Part shown: positions 1-8,149 of the stretch, in pieces
How positions within the stretch are numbered: the stretch's first letter is position 1
How the letters are laid out: every line of letters starts with the position of its first letter
Source: Streptomyces sp. NBC_00582
GTDB lineage: Bacteria > Actinomycetota > Actinomycetes > Streptomycetales > Streptomycetaceae
Assembly: GCF_036345155.1 (NCBI RefSeq)
Contig: NZ_CP107772.1
Span: forward strand, 8,990,001-9,054,000
Length of the DNA stretch: 64,000 bases
Direction of reading: 5' to 3'
Translations under genes and position numbers: made by a program
The notes under the pieces: generated by a model
What the model saw: only the letters and a program-made list of their open reading frames with translations
Databases searched by the model: none
Told to the model about the DNA's origin: nothing

Positions 1-181
1 CCCGGAGCTGGTGGACTTCACCGGCCGGGACGCCGGATACCGCTATCTGCGTTCCAAGGGCAACAGCATCGAGGGCGGGACCAGCGAGGTCCTGCTGAAC
101 ATCGTCGCCGAGCGCGTCCTGGGCCTGCCCGCCGAGCCGCGCACCGACAAGGACGTCGACTGGAAGGACCTGGCCCGATGA
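1..181 (+). CDS. Acyl-CoA dehydrogenase, C-terminal end only (partial)
   Basis: This frame is open from the window's left edge and ends at TGA 179-181. The last 59 codons show the acyl-CoA dehydrogenase C-terminus: the motif NSIEGGTSEVLLN is the GGTxE-type loop that contacts FAD in this family, followed by an ERVLGLP helix. The stop overlaps the start of the next acyl-CoA dehydrogenase (ATGA at 178-181), so the two are translationally coupled. Adjacent coupled pairs are typical of heteromeric dehydrogenases of steroid or branched acyl-CoA degradation. The substrate cannot be read from this fragment. Confidence 0.85.
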   Translation, partial: PELVDFTGRDAGYRYLRSKGNSIEGGTSEVLLNIVAERVLGLPAEPRTDKDVDWKDLAR

Positions 182-1260
182 CGGATCTTCTCTACTCCGA
201 GGAGGAAGAGGCGCTGCGGTCGGCGGTACGCGACCTGCTGGCCGACCACTGCGACGCCCCCGGTGTCATCGCCCGCACGGAGTCGGACACCCCGCACGAC
301 CTGGCGGCCTGGAAGGCGCTCACCGACGGCATGGGCCTCGCGGGCCTGCTGATCCCCGAGAAACTGGGCGGCCAGGGCGCCACTCACCGCGAAGTCGCCG
401 TAGTGCTGGAGGAGTTGGGCCGCGCGGTCGCTCCCGTGCCCTATCTGACCAGTGCCGTCGTCGCCACGGAGGCGGTGCTGGCCTGCGGTGACGAGGAACT
501 GCTCGGCCGACTGGCGTCCGGCCGGACGATCGGCGCGCTGGCGGTCGGGCTGCACCACGCTCCCGGCGCCGCCTTCACCGCCGTACGCGTCGAAGGGGGT
601 GCCCTGCACGGGGAGCTGACCGGCATCGCGGACGCCGTCGCCGCCGATGTCCTCCTCGTGCCCGCCGAGGACGGCGGCCTCCACGCCGTCTCCGTCGCGG
701 ACACCGACGCGGTGACCGTCACCCCGCAGATCGCCTTCGACCTCACCCGCCCCCTCGCCACCGTCACCCTCACCGGTGCCCCCGGCCGCCGCATCGGCGA
801 CGCCGGACCCGCCGTACGCCGGGCCCAGCGCGCCGGTGCCGGCCTGCTCGCCTCCGAGCAACTCGGACTCGCCGACTGGCTGCTGACCGAGACCGTGCGC
901 TACCTCAAGGAGCGCAAGCAGTTCAACCGGCCCGTCGGCGGCTTCCAGGCGCTCAAGCACCGGCTCGCCCAGCTCTGGCTGGAGGTCGTCAACCTCCGCG
1001 CCGCCGCCCGGGGCGCCGCCGACGCCCTCACGACCGGCGAGGACGCCGACCTCGCGGTGGCCGTGGCCCAGGCCTACGCGGCCGGTGTCGCGGTGCACAC
1101 CGCCGAGGAGGCGCTGCAACTGCACGCCGGGATCGGCATGACCTGGGAACACCCCGTCCACCTGTACCTCAAGCGGGCCAAGTCCGACTCCATCGCCTAC
1201 GGCACGGCCGGCGCCCACCGGTCGGCCGTGGCCGAACTCGTCGATCTGCAGGCCCCCTGA
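178..1260 (+). CDS. Acyl-CoA dehydrogenase, probable partner subunit of a heteromeric pair
   Basis: This 360-residue protein has the acyl-CoA dehydrogenase order: an N-terminal helical domain (LLYSEEEEALRSAVRDLL), a middle beta domain and a C-terminal helical domain with KQFNRPVGGFQALKHRLA. It is FAD-family and cytoplasmic. Its C-terminus reads SIAYGTAGAHRSAVAEL and lacks the GGTxE loop that the upstream partner has. In alpha2-beta2 enzymes such as mycobacterial FadE28/FadE29, one subunit keeps the complete active site and the other contributes structure and flavin contacts. I infer the same split here. It starts at ATG 178 inside the previous stop and is followed by a clear terminator. Confidence 0.87.
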   Translation: MTDLLYSEEEEALRSAVRDLLADHCDAPGVIARTESDTPHDLAAWKALTDGMGLAGLLIPEKLGGQGATHREVAVVLEELGRAVAPVPYLTSAVVATEAVLACGDEELLGRLASGRTIGALAVGLHHAPGAAFTAVRVEGGALHGELTGIADAVAADVLLVPAEDGGLHAVSVADTDAVTVTPQIAFDLTRPLATVTLTGAPGRRIGDAGPAVRRAQRAGAGLLASEQLGLADWLLTETVRYLKERKQFNRPVGGFQALKHRLAQLWLEVVNLRAAARGAADALTTGEDADLAVAVAQAYAAGVAVHTAEEALQLHAGIGMTWEHPVHLYLKRAKSDSIAYGTAGAHRSAVAELVDLQAP

Positions 1261-1282
1261 CCCCGTCGCCGTTCATCCGGTG

Positions 1283-1310
1283 AAGCCCGCCCCACCTGGG
1301 GCGGGCTTTT
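1283..1310 (+). terminator. Intrinsic terminator after the acyl-CoA dehydrogenase pair
   Basis: The 11-base stem AAGCCCGCCCC (1283-1293) pairs perfectly with GGGGCGGGCTT (1298-1308) around the loop ACCT and runs into TTTT. It lies 22 bases after the stop of the acyl-CoA dehydrogenase gene. Confidence 0.88.
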
Positions 1311-1439
1311 CGGTGTGGCGGGGCGGAAGGAGTGAACGGACCGAGGCGGTCCGGCCAACTCCCGGCAGGTACAGGTTCCTTGGGGGCGCACGGCCCCATA
1401 CTCCCTGTGGTTCGGACCCGCCCCACAGGGAGGAACACC

Positions 1440-2294
1440 ATGGCCCACGTCACCCGCCGCAGAGTGCTCACCGGTCTCGCCGCGACCACCGCCGCCGTCC
1501 TCGCGCCGCCCGCCGGCAGCGCGTTCGCCGACGGACAGCGGCACGGGCCCCGCCCACTGTGGCGCGCCCACGCCCACAACGACTACGAGCACCCCCGCCC
1601 CCTCTTCGACGCGCTCGACCACCGCTTCGGCAGCGTCGAGGCCGACATCTTCCTCGTCGACGGCGAAGTCCTCATCGCCCACTCGGCGGACGAACTCGAT
1701 CCCACCCGCACCCTCGAAGGCCTCTACCTCGCCCCGCTCGCCACCCGCGTCAAGGCCAACCACGGTTCCGTGTACCGGGGGCACCGCCGGCCCCTCCAAC
1801 TGCTCATCGACATCAAGACCGAGGGGTCGTCCACCTACCTCGCCCTGGACGAGCTCCTGAAGCGCCACCGGCACCTGTTCACCACGTACGCCCACGGCAG
1901 GATCCGGCGCGGCCCCGTCACGGCCGTCATCTCCGGCGACCGGGCCGCCCGCGTCCCCATGGAGGCGCAGACCGTCCGCCGCGCCTTCTACGACGGCCGC
2001 CTCACCGACCTCGGCACCAGCGAGGCCTCCTTCGCCTCGCTCATCAGCGACAACTGGACCCTCAACTTCACCTGGCTCGGGGTCGGCGCCTTCCCCGCGG
2101 CGGAGCGGACCAAGCTGCGCCGGATCGTGGACACGGCCCACGCGCGCGGGCAGCAGGTCCGCTTCTGGGCCACCCCCGATCTGGCAGGACCCGAGCGCGA
2201 CGCCCTGTGGACGGAACTCCTCGCGGCCGGCGTCGACCACCTCAACACCGACGACCTGGCCGGCCTGGAAGCGTTCCTCGACGCACACCGCTAG
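1440..2294 (+). CDS. Secreted PI-PLC/GDPD-like phosphodiesterase (Tat signal)
   Basis: This 284-residue protein starts at ATG 1440 behind AGGGAGG. Residues 4-31 are a twin-arginine signal (TRRRVLTG, a hydrophobic stretch, then SAFADG), so it should be exported folded. The mature part begins with HAHNDYEHPRP (44-54), followed by GSVEADIFLVDGEVLIAHS (64-82). This pattern of His, Asn, Glu-x-Asp and a second His is typical of PI-PLC-like TIM-barrel phosphodiesterases of the AIM6/GDPD type. Near the end, HLNTDDLAGLEAFL resembles the last barrel strand of GDPDs. The substrate (phosphoinositide, glycerophosphodiester or another diester) is not decided by the sequence. It appears to be a single-gene unit. 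Confidence 0.75.
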   Translation: MAHVTRRRVLTGLAATTAAVLAPPAGSAFADGQRHGPRPLWRAHAHNDYEHPRPLFDALDHRFGSVEADIFLVDGEVLIAHSADELDPTRTLEGLYLAPLATRVKANHGSVYRGHRRPLQLLIDIKTEGSSTYLALDELLKRHRHLFTTYAHGRIRRGPVTAVISGDRAARVPMEAQTVRRAFYDGRLTDLGTSEASFASLISDNWTLNFTWLGVGAFPAAERTKLRRIVDTAHARGQQVRFWATPDLAGPERDALWTELLAAGVDHLNTDDLAGLEAFLDAHR

Positions 2295-2404
2295 GGCGGG
2301 ACACCACCCGTTCGGACGACAGGCCAGCCGCCCGGACGAACCCTCCGTTACGCCACACTTGCGGCCGAACGCCGTGAAAGCGGACGTGATGGAGGAGGTT
2401 GGCG

Positions 2405-2599
2405 ATGGCCATTTCCATTTCCGTGGTCCTGTTGCTGTTGATCCTTGCGGTGGTCTTCATGCGCAACAGCGGACTGAAGATCTCGCACGCACTGACCTGT
2501 CTGCTGCTCGGCTTCTTCCTGGCCGGCACCAGCATGGCCCCCACCATCCACAGCGGCCTCACGGCGACGGCCGAGCTCGTCGGCAGCCTTCGACCGTGA
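2405..2599 (+). CDS. Small two-helix membrane protein, unknown function
   Basis: This 64-residue protein starts at ATG 2405 with GGAGGAGG just upstream. A TTG six bases earlier is less likely because it would abut the ribosome-binding site. Two hydrophobic segments are visible: residues 1-17 ([16 protein letters not shown]) and about 25-45 (KISHALTCLLLGFFLAGTS). They are joined by a short polar link, and the C-terminal tail is about 20 residues. Proteins of this size and pattern are widespread in actinomycetes without a known job, and I do not assign one. A hairpin follows the stop. Confidence 0.62.
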   Translation: MAISISVVLLLLILAVVFMRNSGLKISHALTCLLLGFFLAGTSMAPTIHSGLTATAELVGSLRP

Positions 2600-2606
2600 G
2601 GCCGCT

Positions 2607-2627
2607 CCGGTCCCGGTGGGGGACCGG
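2607..2627. terminator. Bidirectional hairpin between convergent genes
   Basis: CCGGTCCC (2607-2614) pairs with GGGACCGG (2620-2627) around a five-base loop. It sits in the 30-base gap between the stop at 2599 (plus) and the stop at 2630 (minus). There is no U tract, which is common for Streptomyces terminators. Confidence 0.6.
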
Positions 2628-2629
2628 CC

Positions 2630-3862
2630 CTACGGCGTGAACACCCCCACACCGTTGGCCACCGACCGCTCGCCCCCGTCGGACGGATGGTTGCGGACGG
2701 CGACCCTGGTCGAGCCCGTCGGACGGGACACCAGGGTCGAGGAGCCGCCGCCGTCCAGAGCGAAGCCCTCGGTCGCCCCGAGGCCCTTCAGGGCGGCGGC
2801 GACCTCCGCGATCGTCATCCCCCCGCGGTAGGCGGCCCCGCCGTCCAGCGCGAACAGCACCACCCGACCACCCCCGTCGGCCACGCCCACCGCCGTCCGC
2901 ACGGACGAGGTGCGCGTGTCCAGCCCCGCCAGCGGCTGACCGCCCCGCAGCAGCGGATGCCCGCCGATGGCGAAGCGGTACGCCGTGCCCGACGCGGACG
3001 TGAGTCCGTGGCGCACCGTCACCCGGTCGCCCACCCTCAGCAGCCTCAACTGCTCCGCGCCCGCCTCCCGGCCGACGAGGACCGTGGTGCCGGCCGCGAC
3101 GGCGCCGCTGCCGGGTGTCGTGGAGACCGCGACGACCCGGTCCTCCCCGACCGTCACCTCGTAGGTGCGGGTGCTGCACGGCGCGCCCCGGCTGGTGTCG
3201 GTGCCGCAGGTGGCACGCTTGCGCGAGACGCTGCCCCAGTCCGCGGTGAACGCGCCGACGGAGTTCTCCGGCAGCGCGTACTGGTTGAGCCCGGCCAGTC
3301 TCAGCCGCCCCGGCGCGGCGGTGACCGTGCCGTCGAGTGTCAGCGTGTCCAGCCGGGCCCTGCCGTCGGCGCCGACCCCGAGCACCGCCCGGGTGTCGGT
3401 GCCCGGCGGCAGTGCCGGCCCGAACCGCTGGGCCCCGGGCACCGCCGCCTTCAGCTCATGGCCGTTCGCGATCGCCGGCCCCACGCTCGCTCCGGTCACG
3501 GGGACACCGGGGTGCTGGGTCTCGGAGACGTTGAAGAAGTCGCCGTTGACACCGCCCACGGCCCTCTGGGCGTCGGCCATCGAGGAGAGGGACGCGCGGG
3601 AGGCGACCTTCCCGGGGTACAGCAGCCCGAGCCGCACCTGGCTGTTCGTGAGGTCCACGTCGAGGACATGGACGCGGGTGACCCCGGCGGCCGCCGACAC
3701 GTCGTACTGACGGTAGGTCACACCCGGCGCCACCGGGGTCCAGTTCGCGGCACCGGCCGGCGCGGCCCCCGCGAGGGTCACGCCGGCCAGTGAGCCGAGG
3801 GCGGTGAGCAGCGTCGCCGCCGATCGGCGGCGTGCCCCGGACCATTGATGACGTCTTGTCAT
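2630..3862 (-). CDS. Secreted phosphodiester glycosidase-family protein (NAGPA-like)
   Basis: This 410-residue protein starts at ATG 3862 behind AGGGGG; an in-frame start 15 codons upstream has no ribosome-binding site. The N-terminus (TRRHQWSGARRRSAATLLTA) is a signal peptide, probably Sec and possibly Tat, with cleavage near PAGAA. The mature protein has features of the NAGPA phosphodiester glycosidase domain: GGVNGDFFNVSETQHPGVPV, AIGGHPLLRGG, RTAVGV and FALDGGGSSTLVSRP, followed by an ERSVANGVGVF end. Family members remove GlcNAc from phosphodiester-linked sugars or related exopolysaccharide links. The bacterial substrate here is unknown. It is transcribed alone. Confidence 0.82.
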   Translation of the reverse strand: MTRRHQWSGARRRSAATLLTALGSLAGVTLAGAAPAGAANWTPVAPGVTYRQYDVSAAAGVTRVHVLDVDLTNSQVRLGLLYPGKVASRASLSSMADAQRAVGGVNGDFFNVSETQHPGVPVTGASVGPAIANGHELKAAVPGAQRFGPALPPGTDTRAVLGVGADGRARLDTLTLDGTVTAAPGRLRLAGLNQYALPENSVGAFTADWGSVSRKRATCGTDTSRGAPCSTRTYEVTVGEDRVVAVSTTPGSGAVAAGTTVLVGREAGAEQLRLLRVGDRVTVRHGLTSASGTAYRFAIGGHPLLRGGQPLAGLDTRTSSVRTAVGVADGGGRVVLFALDGGAAYRGGMTIAEVAAALKGLGATEGFALDGGGSSTLVSRPTGSTRVAVRNHPSDGGERSVANGVGVFTP

Positions 3863-4015
3863 GAAATCCCCCTGAGTGGATGGGGCCGCAACCTTCTCAC
3901 GGGCCACGGGACCGTCCGCCGGAAGTCAGGGGGGCGACACCACGAGAACGGGTGACAGAACCACGAATCCGAGTGCCTTCCCAGGCTTTTCGGGCGTGCC
4001 GCCGACGCGTTCGTG

Positions 4016-4590
4016 CTACTCGGTGCGCAGCGCGGTCGCCGTACGGACCCGGACGGCCCGGCCGGCCGGCAGCAGCGCGCCCAGGACCGCCACGGCCGTT
4101 CCGGCCACGGCGAGGAGGGCGAGCAGCGGAGTGCCGTAGCCCGAGAGGACCGACTCCGGCAGCCGCGGCCCGGCGCTGCGGCCCATGGACCGGGTGACGA
4201 CACCGTGCACCGACATCCCGAGCGGCACCCCGCCGGCCGCGCCCACGAGCCCGGCCGGCACCACCGGCGTCAGGACCGGGGCGTGGGTCTGCCGGGGCGT
4301 CATACCGAGCGCCTTGTGGACGCCCAGCTCACGGATCGGTTCTTGGGTGTCCAGGACGACCCCGCCGAGCACCCCGAGGCCGGCGACGGCGACCAGCATC
4401 AGCGTGAGCAGGGCGGTCATCGAGTCCATCGCCTCGGCCATGTCGCTGCCGTTGACGTACGCGGCGCTCGTCGCGCCGAGCCCGAGCGGCTTCAGCGCGG
4501 TGGCGAGGCCTTTGGCGGAGGCGTCCGCGTCGGTGCCGGGCTCCAGCTCGACGGCCCAGCCGGTGACCGTCAGGTCCGGATCGGCGGCCC
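4016..4590 (-). pseudogene. FtsX-type ABC transporter permease, C-terminal remnant
   Basis: Reading leftward from about 4590 there is no start codon before ATG 4441, yet the frame is coding-like upstream of it (DLTVTGWAVELEPGTDADA, then a GLGATSAAYVNGSDMAEAM segment). The rest is the final part of a FtsX/MacB permease: a membrane helix (LLTLMLVAVAGLGVLGGVVL), the cytoplasmic coupling segment RELGVHKALGMTPRQ, and two more helices ending LLPAGRAVRVRTATALRTE. An intact family member would be roughly 800 residues with an N-terminal half, and the ATPase gene is also absent. The 5' side stops abruptly where an opposite-strand response-regulator fragment begins. Confidence 0.85.
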
Positions 4591-4903
4591 TCAGGGGGCG
4601 ACACGCTGCTCGCGCCCGCCATCACCCGCCGCCTCGTCGAACGCTTCGCCCGCACCGGCGCCGAGACCGCCGCCCTCCACCGCGACCTGGCCGGTCTGAC
4701 CCCCCCGTGAGCTCGACGTCCTGCGGCTGCTCGCCCGGGGCCTGAGCAACGCCGAACTCGCCGAGCGGCTGCGTCTGTCCGAGGCGACCGTGAAGACGCA
4801 TGTCTCCCGTGTCCTGACCAAGCTCCGCCTGCGCGACCGGGCGCAGGCGGTGGTGGTGGCGTACGAGACGGGGCTGGTCAGCCCGCGGGCGGGGGAGCGG
4901 TGA
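4591..4903 (+). pseudogene. LuxR/NarL-type response regulator, C-terminal remnant with a frameshift
   Basis: The frame opens directly at the junction with GDTLLAPAITRRLVERFA, the usual linker after a receiver domain, then reads [10 protein letters not shown]. It breaks at a run of seven C near 4702-4708. One fewer C restores [20 protein letters not shown] and the helix-turn-helix [20 protein letters not shown]. The whole receiver domain and the start codon are missing. The 3' end overlaps the convergent methyltransferase-Nudix gene by 26 bases. Confidence 0.87.
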
Positions 4904-6083
4904 CGGGGGCCGCCGCGTAGGGCGTGAAATGGGCCGGGGCGTGGTCGATCGGCAGGTCCGGGCGCCAGGCCGTCAGCGACTGGGCGCTGCACTCGAACAG
5001 CGAGGGCGGCAGTCGGTCCAGCGGATACCAGCGCCAGTCGCCCACGCTCTCGCCCGGCTGGTCGGCGGGCTCGCCCGTCCACCGGTCGACGACGGCGCCG
5101 ACCGTCATCCGCACCACCCCCTCAACCCGGTCCAGGCTGGTGCCGAGCAGCCGTACGTGCGACGGGTCCGCGCGCAGCCCGGTCTCCTCGCGCAGCTCCC
5201 GTACGACCGTCTCCTCCAGGGACTCCCCGGGCTCCACCGTGCCCCCGGGCAGCTCCCAGGTGCCCCGGCGGTGGCGGCCGAGGAGCAGCCCCCGGGGGCC
5301 GTGCACGATGGCGCCCACGCCGAGGGCCGCGTGCGCGACCGGCGGGTGCGCGGTGCGCGGACGGGCGGAGATACGCGGCGGGCGCCGGGCGCGGAAGACC
5401 CGGTAGGAGGCGCGGTTGACGGCCGGGTCGGGCGCGTCGACCCTCTCCACCCGCTCGACGCGCAGACCGTGACCGGTGAGGAGCTCCTCCCACCGCTCGG
5501 TGCCGAGCACCCACATCCGGACCGTGGCCTCTCCGCCGCCGGCGAACCGCAGGGTCTCGGGACGGTCGACGAGCTCGTCGGTCGGGCCGTCCCCCCGCGA
5601 GTCGGTGTGCAGCACGCTGAAGCACAGCGTTCCGCCGGGCTTCAGCGCGGTCGCCAGCGCCGGCAGCAGCCGACGGGGATCGACGTACGGGACGGCGTTG
5701 ACGGCGTAGATCACGTCGTACGGCTCCGCCGCGCGCAGATGGGTGACGGCGTCCGCGTGCACCAGACGCAGGCCGGGCAGGGAGCCGTAGCGGGCGCGGG
5801 CCCGCTCGATCTGGCCCGGCGCCGCGTCGACGGCGTCCACCTGCGCGCCGTACGCCCGCACCAGACGGGCGGCGTGCCGGGCCGTGCCACAGCCGAGATC
5901 CAGCACGCGCCGCCCGGTCAGCTCGCCGAGGAACGCCTCGTCGGGCCCGGCGCCCGGGAAGCCCCAGTCGATCCGCTGCGCCTCCGTCAGGACGGTGCCG
6001 CGCCGCAGGTGGTGGACGGCGTAGGCCTGCCAGGCCTCGGCGTTGACGGACTCCGGTCCGGGCGGCGGTAGGGACTCGGGCAT
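4878..6083 (-). CDS. Fusion of SAM-dependent methyltransferase and Nudix hydrolase
   Basis: This 401-residue protein starts at ATG 6083 behind GGAGG. Residues 1-240 are a class I methyltransferase: motif I is [11 protein letters not shown] (60-70), with [15 protein letters not shown] and a post-motif [15 protein letters not shown]. After a short Pro/Arg-rich link, the last 130 residues are a Nudix domain with a complete Nudix box ([20 protein letters not shown] followed by ETGL). Both halves therefore look catalytically competent. The pairing suggests modification or clean-up of a nucleotide-type substrate, but neither substrate can be named. It is divergent from the oxidoreductase gene at 6308. 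Confidence 0.85.
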   Translation of the reverse strand: MPESLPPPGPESVNAEAWQAYAVHHLRRGTVLTEAQRIDWGFPGAGPDEAFLGELTGRRVLDLGCGTARHAARLVRAYGAQVDAVDAAPGQIERARARYGSLPGLRLVHADAVTHLRAAEPYDVIYAVNAVPYVDPRRLLPALATALKPGGTLCFSVLHTDSRGDGPTDELVDRPETLRFAGGGEATVRMWVLGTERWEELLTGHGLRVERVERVDAPDPAVNRASYRVFRARRPPRISARPRTAHPPVAHAALGVGAIVHGPRGLLLGRHRRGTWELPGGTVEPGESLEETVVRELREETGLRADPSHVRLLGTSLDRVEGVVRMTVGAVVDRWTGEPADQPGESVGDWRWYPLDRLPPSLFECSAQSLTAWRPDLPIDHAPAHFTPYAAAPVTAPPPAG

Positions 6084-6307
6084 CGGCGGCCTCCAGGGGG
6101 TCGGTCGGCTGACCGGGCGATTCTTACCGGGCCGCCGCGGGGGCAATCACCGGTGTCGGGGGGCGCTGCGTGCGCTGTGGGGTCGGCGCCCGTGCACGCA
6201 GGGACACGAGGGGGGCCTCCGGCGGCTCTAGCGTCGGGGTGCGGCGGGCCGGGCGGTCGGACGTGCGGCCGTACGCGTGAGGGTGTGCGCACAGGAAGGG
6301 CAGGGGC

Positions 6308-7663
6308 ATGGACGAGCAGGTGGACGTGGTCGTCGTGGGGCTGGGGCCGGGCGGCGAGCATGTCGCGGGCACCCTGGCCGAGGCGGGGCTGGACGTGGTC
6401 GGGGTCGAGGCGGAGCTCGTGGGCGGGGAGTGCCCCTACTGGGGCTGTGTGCCCAGCAAGATGATGATCCGGGCGGCGAACCTGGTCGCCGAGGTGTGCC
6501 GGACGCCCGCGTTGGCGGGTGCGGCGAGCGTGACACCGGACTGGTCGAGGGTCGCCGACCGTATCCGCCGCGAGGCGACGGACGACTGGAACGACCACGT
6601 GGCCGTGGAGCGGCTGGAGTCCAAGGGCGGCCGACTGGTCCGGGGCACCGGACGTCTCGCCGGGGACCGCCGGGTGACCGTCGGCGAGCGCACGTTCGCG
6701 GCGCGCCGGGGTGTCGTGCTCGCCACGGGCGGCCGTCCCCGGATCCCCTCCGTGCCGGGGCTGGCGGGGACCCCGTACTGGACCAACCGGGACGCGATGG
6801 CGGCCAAGGAACCGCCGGCGTCGATGATCGTGCTGGGCGGGGGCGCGGTGGGCGTCGAAGTCGCCCAGGTCTTCGCCCGGTTCGGCTGCCGGGTCACGGT
6901 GCTGGAGGGGCGGGAACGGCTGCTGACGCAGGAGGAGCCGGAGGCGGGGGAGCTGGCGGCCGAGGCGCTGAGGGCGGACGGGGTGACCGTCCTGACCGGC
7001 GTGAGGGCCCGTCAGATCGGCTACGGCGCAGCCGGATTCGGGGTGAGCGTCGAGGGCGAGGTGCTGCACGCCGAGCGCCTGCTGGTGGCGGCGGGGCGGT
7101 ACGCCGATCTCGTCGGCCTCGGCGTGGACACGGTCGGGCTGGACCCCGGGGCCCCGGCGGTCCCGACGGACGGACGGATGCGGGCGGCGGACGGTCTGTG
7201 GGCCGTCGGCGACCTCACCGGACGCGGCGCCTTCACCCATGTCTCCATGTACCAGGCGCAGATCGCCGTCCGTGACATCCTCGGGGAGCCGGGCCCGGAG
7301 GCCGACTACCGCGCCCTGCCCCGGGTCACCTTCACCGACCCGGAGATCGCGGCCGTGGGTCTCACCGAGCGCGGGGCCCGCGCCCAGGGCCTGCGCGTCC
7401 GTACGTCGGTGACCCCGCTCTCCGCCTCCACCCGCGGGTGGATCCACGGGCCGGGCGGCGACGGATTCCTCAAGCTCGTCGAGGACGCCGACCGGGGCGT
7501 CCTGGTCGGCGCGACCTCGGCCGGTCCGGCCGGCGGCGAACTGCTGTACGGCCTGAACGTCGCCGTCCACGCGGAGGTCCCGGTGGAGCGGCTGCGGCAC
7601 ATGATCTACACGTACCCGACGTTCCACCGCGCGGTGGAACCGGCCCTGGCGGCGCTGCGCTGA
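6308..7663 (+). CDS. FAD-dependent pyridine nucleotide-disulfide oxidoreductase
   Basis: This 451-residue protein starts at ATG 6308 behind AGGAAGGGCAGGGG. It has an N-terminal FAD Rossmann motif (VVVGLGPGGEHVAGTLAEAG), the redox-active pair C42-PYWG-C47 in ECPYWGCVPSK, and a central NAD(P) motif (VLGGGAVGVEVAQVFARFG). A second FAD motif (GLWAVGDLTGRGAFTHVSMYQ) and a dimerisation domain ending YTYPTFHRAVEPAL complete it. Length and order match the mercuric reductase/dihydrolipoamide dehydrogenase superfamily. ECPYWGC differs from the usual GTCxNxGC, and there is no N-terminal mercury-binding domain, so mercury reduction is not supported. It is cytoplasmic and probably a thiol-disulfide or quinone reductase. 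Confidence 0.85.
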   Translation: MDEQVDVVVVGLGPGGEHVAGTLAEAGLDVVGVEAELVGGECPYWGCVPSKMMIRAANLVAEVCRTPALAGAASVTPDWSRVADRIRREATDDWNDHVAVERLESKGGRLVRGTGRLAGDRRVTVGERTFAARRGVVLATGGRPRIPSVPGLAGTPYWTNRDAMAAKEPPASMIVLGGGAVGVEVAQVFARFGCRVTVLEGRERLLTQEEPEAGELAAEALRADGVTVLTGVRARQIGYGAAGFGVSVEGEVLHAERLLVAAGRYADLVGLGVDTVGLDPGAPAVPTDGRMRAADGLWAVGDLTGRGAFTHVSMYQAQIAVRDILGEPGPEADYRALPRVTFTDPEIAAVGLTERGARAQGLRVRTSVTPLSASTRGWIHGPGGDGFLKLVEDADRGVLVGATSAGPAGGELLYGLNVAVHAEVPVERLRHMIYTYPTFHRAVEPALAALR

Positions 7664-7680
7664 CCGGACGGGGTCAGCGC
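7657..7680. terminator. Bidirectional terminator overlapping two stop codons
   Basis: GCGCTGACC (7657-7665) pairs perfectly with GGTCAGCGC (7672-7680) around the loop GGACGG. The left arm contains the TGA of the oxidoreductase gene and the right arm contains the stop of the convergent AhpD-like gene. The hairpin would serve both transcripts. Confidence 0.7.
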
Positions 7681-8123
7681 ACGGGGTGCTTGCTGAGGAC
7701 GGACACCCGGTTGAAGGCGTTGATGGTGACGGCGACCCAGATCACCGCGGAGATCTGATCCTCGGTGAGGGCCTTCCGGGCCTCGGCGTACGCGGCCTCC
7801 TGGGCGTCGGCGTCGGTGGGGTGGGTGGTCGCCTCGGCGAGCGCCAGGGCCGCGCGCTCCAGCGGGGAGAACAACTCGGTGTCCCGCCAGGCGGCCAGGA
7901 CGCCGAGCCGGCGGGTGTCCTCGCCGGCCCGCACGGCGGCCCTGGTGTGCAGGTCCAGGCAGAACGCGCAGCCGTTGAGCTGCGAGACCCGCAGATTGAC
8001 GAGTTCCACGACGGTCCGTTCCAGACCCGCGTCGGCGGCGGTCGCCCGTACGGCCTCGGACGTCTGGACCAGTGCGTGGTAGGCCTTGGGGCTCTGCTTG
8101 TCGATGAAGATCCTGCGCGTCAT
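7674..8123 (-). CDS. AhpD-like carboxymuconolactone decarboxylase-family protein
   Basis: This 149-residue protein carries the AhpD core: SQLNGCAFCLDLHT with C52, C55 and H59, the CxxCxxxH proton-relay and peroxidatic set. Flanking helices SEAVRATAADAGL and LTEDQISAVIWVAVTINAFNR match the all-helical fold. Family members are alkylhydroperoxidases or thiol-dependent antioxidant proteins. It starts at ATG 8123 with no visible Shine-Dalgarno, and an AT-rich palindrome overlaps the start. It is convergent with a disulfide oxidoreductase gene, which could supply reducing power, although I cannot show this. Confidence 0.87.
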   Translation of the reverse strand: MTRRIFIDKQSPKAYHALVQTSEAVRATAADAGLERTVVELVNLRVSQLNGCAFCLDLHTRAAVRAGEDTRRLGVLAAWRDTELFSPLERAALALAEATTHPTDADAQEAAYAEARKALTEDQISAVIWVAVTINAFNRVSVLSKHPVR

Positions 8124-8140
8124 GCTTGAATATTAAAGCA
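8123..8140. promoter_or_regulatory. AT-rich palindrome at the start of the AhpD-like gene
   Basis: TGCTTGAATATTAAAGCA is an inverted repeat with one mismatched pair, strikingly AT-rich for this genome. It begins on the first base of the start codon at 8123 and covers the immediate upstream DNA. The position suits a repressor operator or a -10 region of a leaderless transcript. Confidence 0.5.
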
Positions 8141-8149
8141 TTCAGCCGC

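Noticed and set aside
4702..4708. Sequencing error as the explanation for the LuxR frameshift (C run)
   Set aside because: Possible for this base alone, but the gene is also missing its receiver domain and start, so it is a pseudogene either way.
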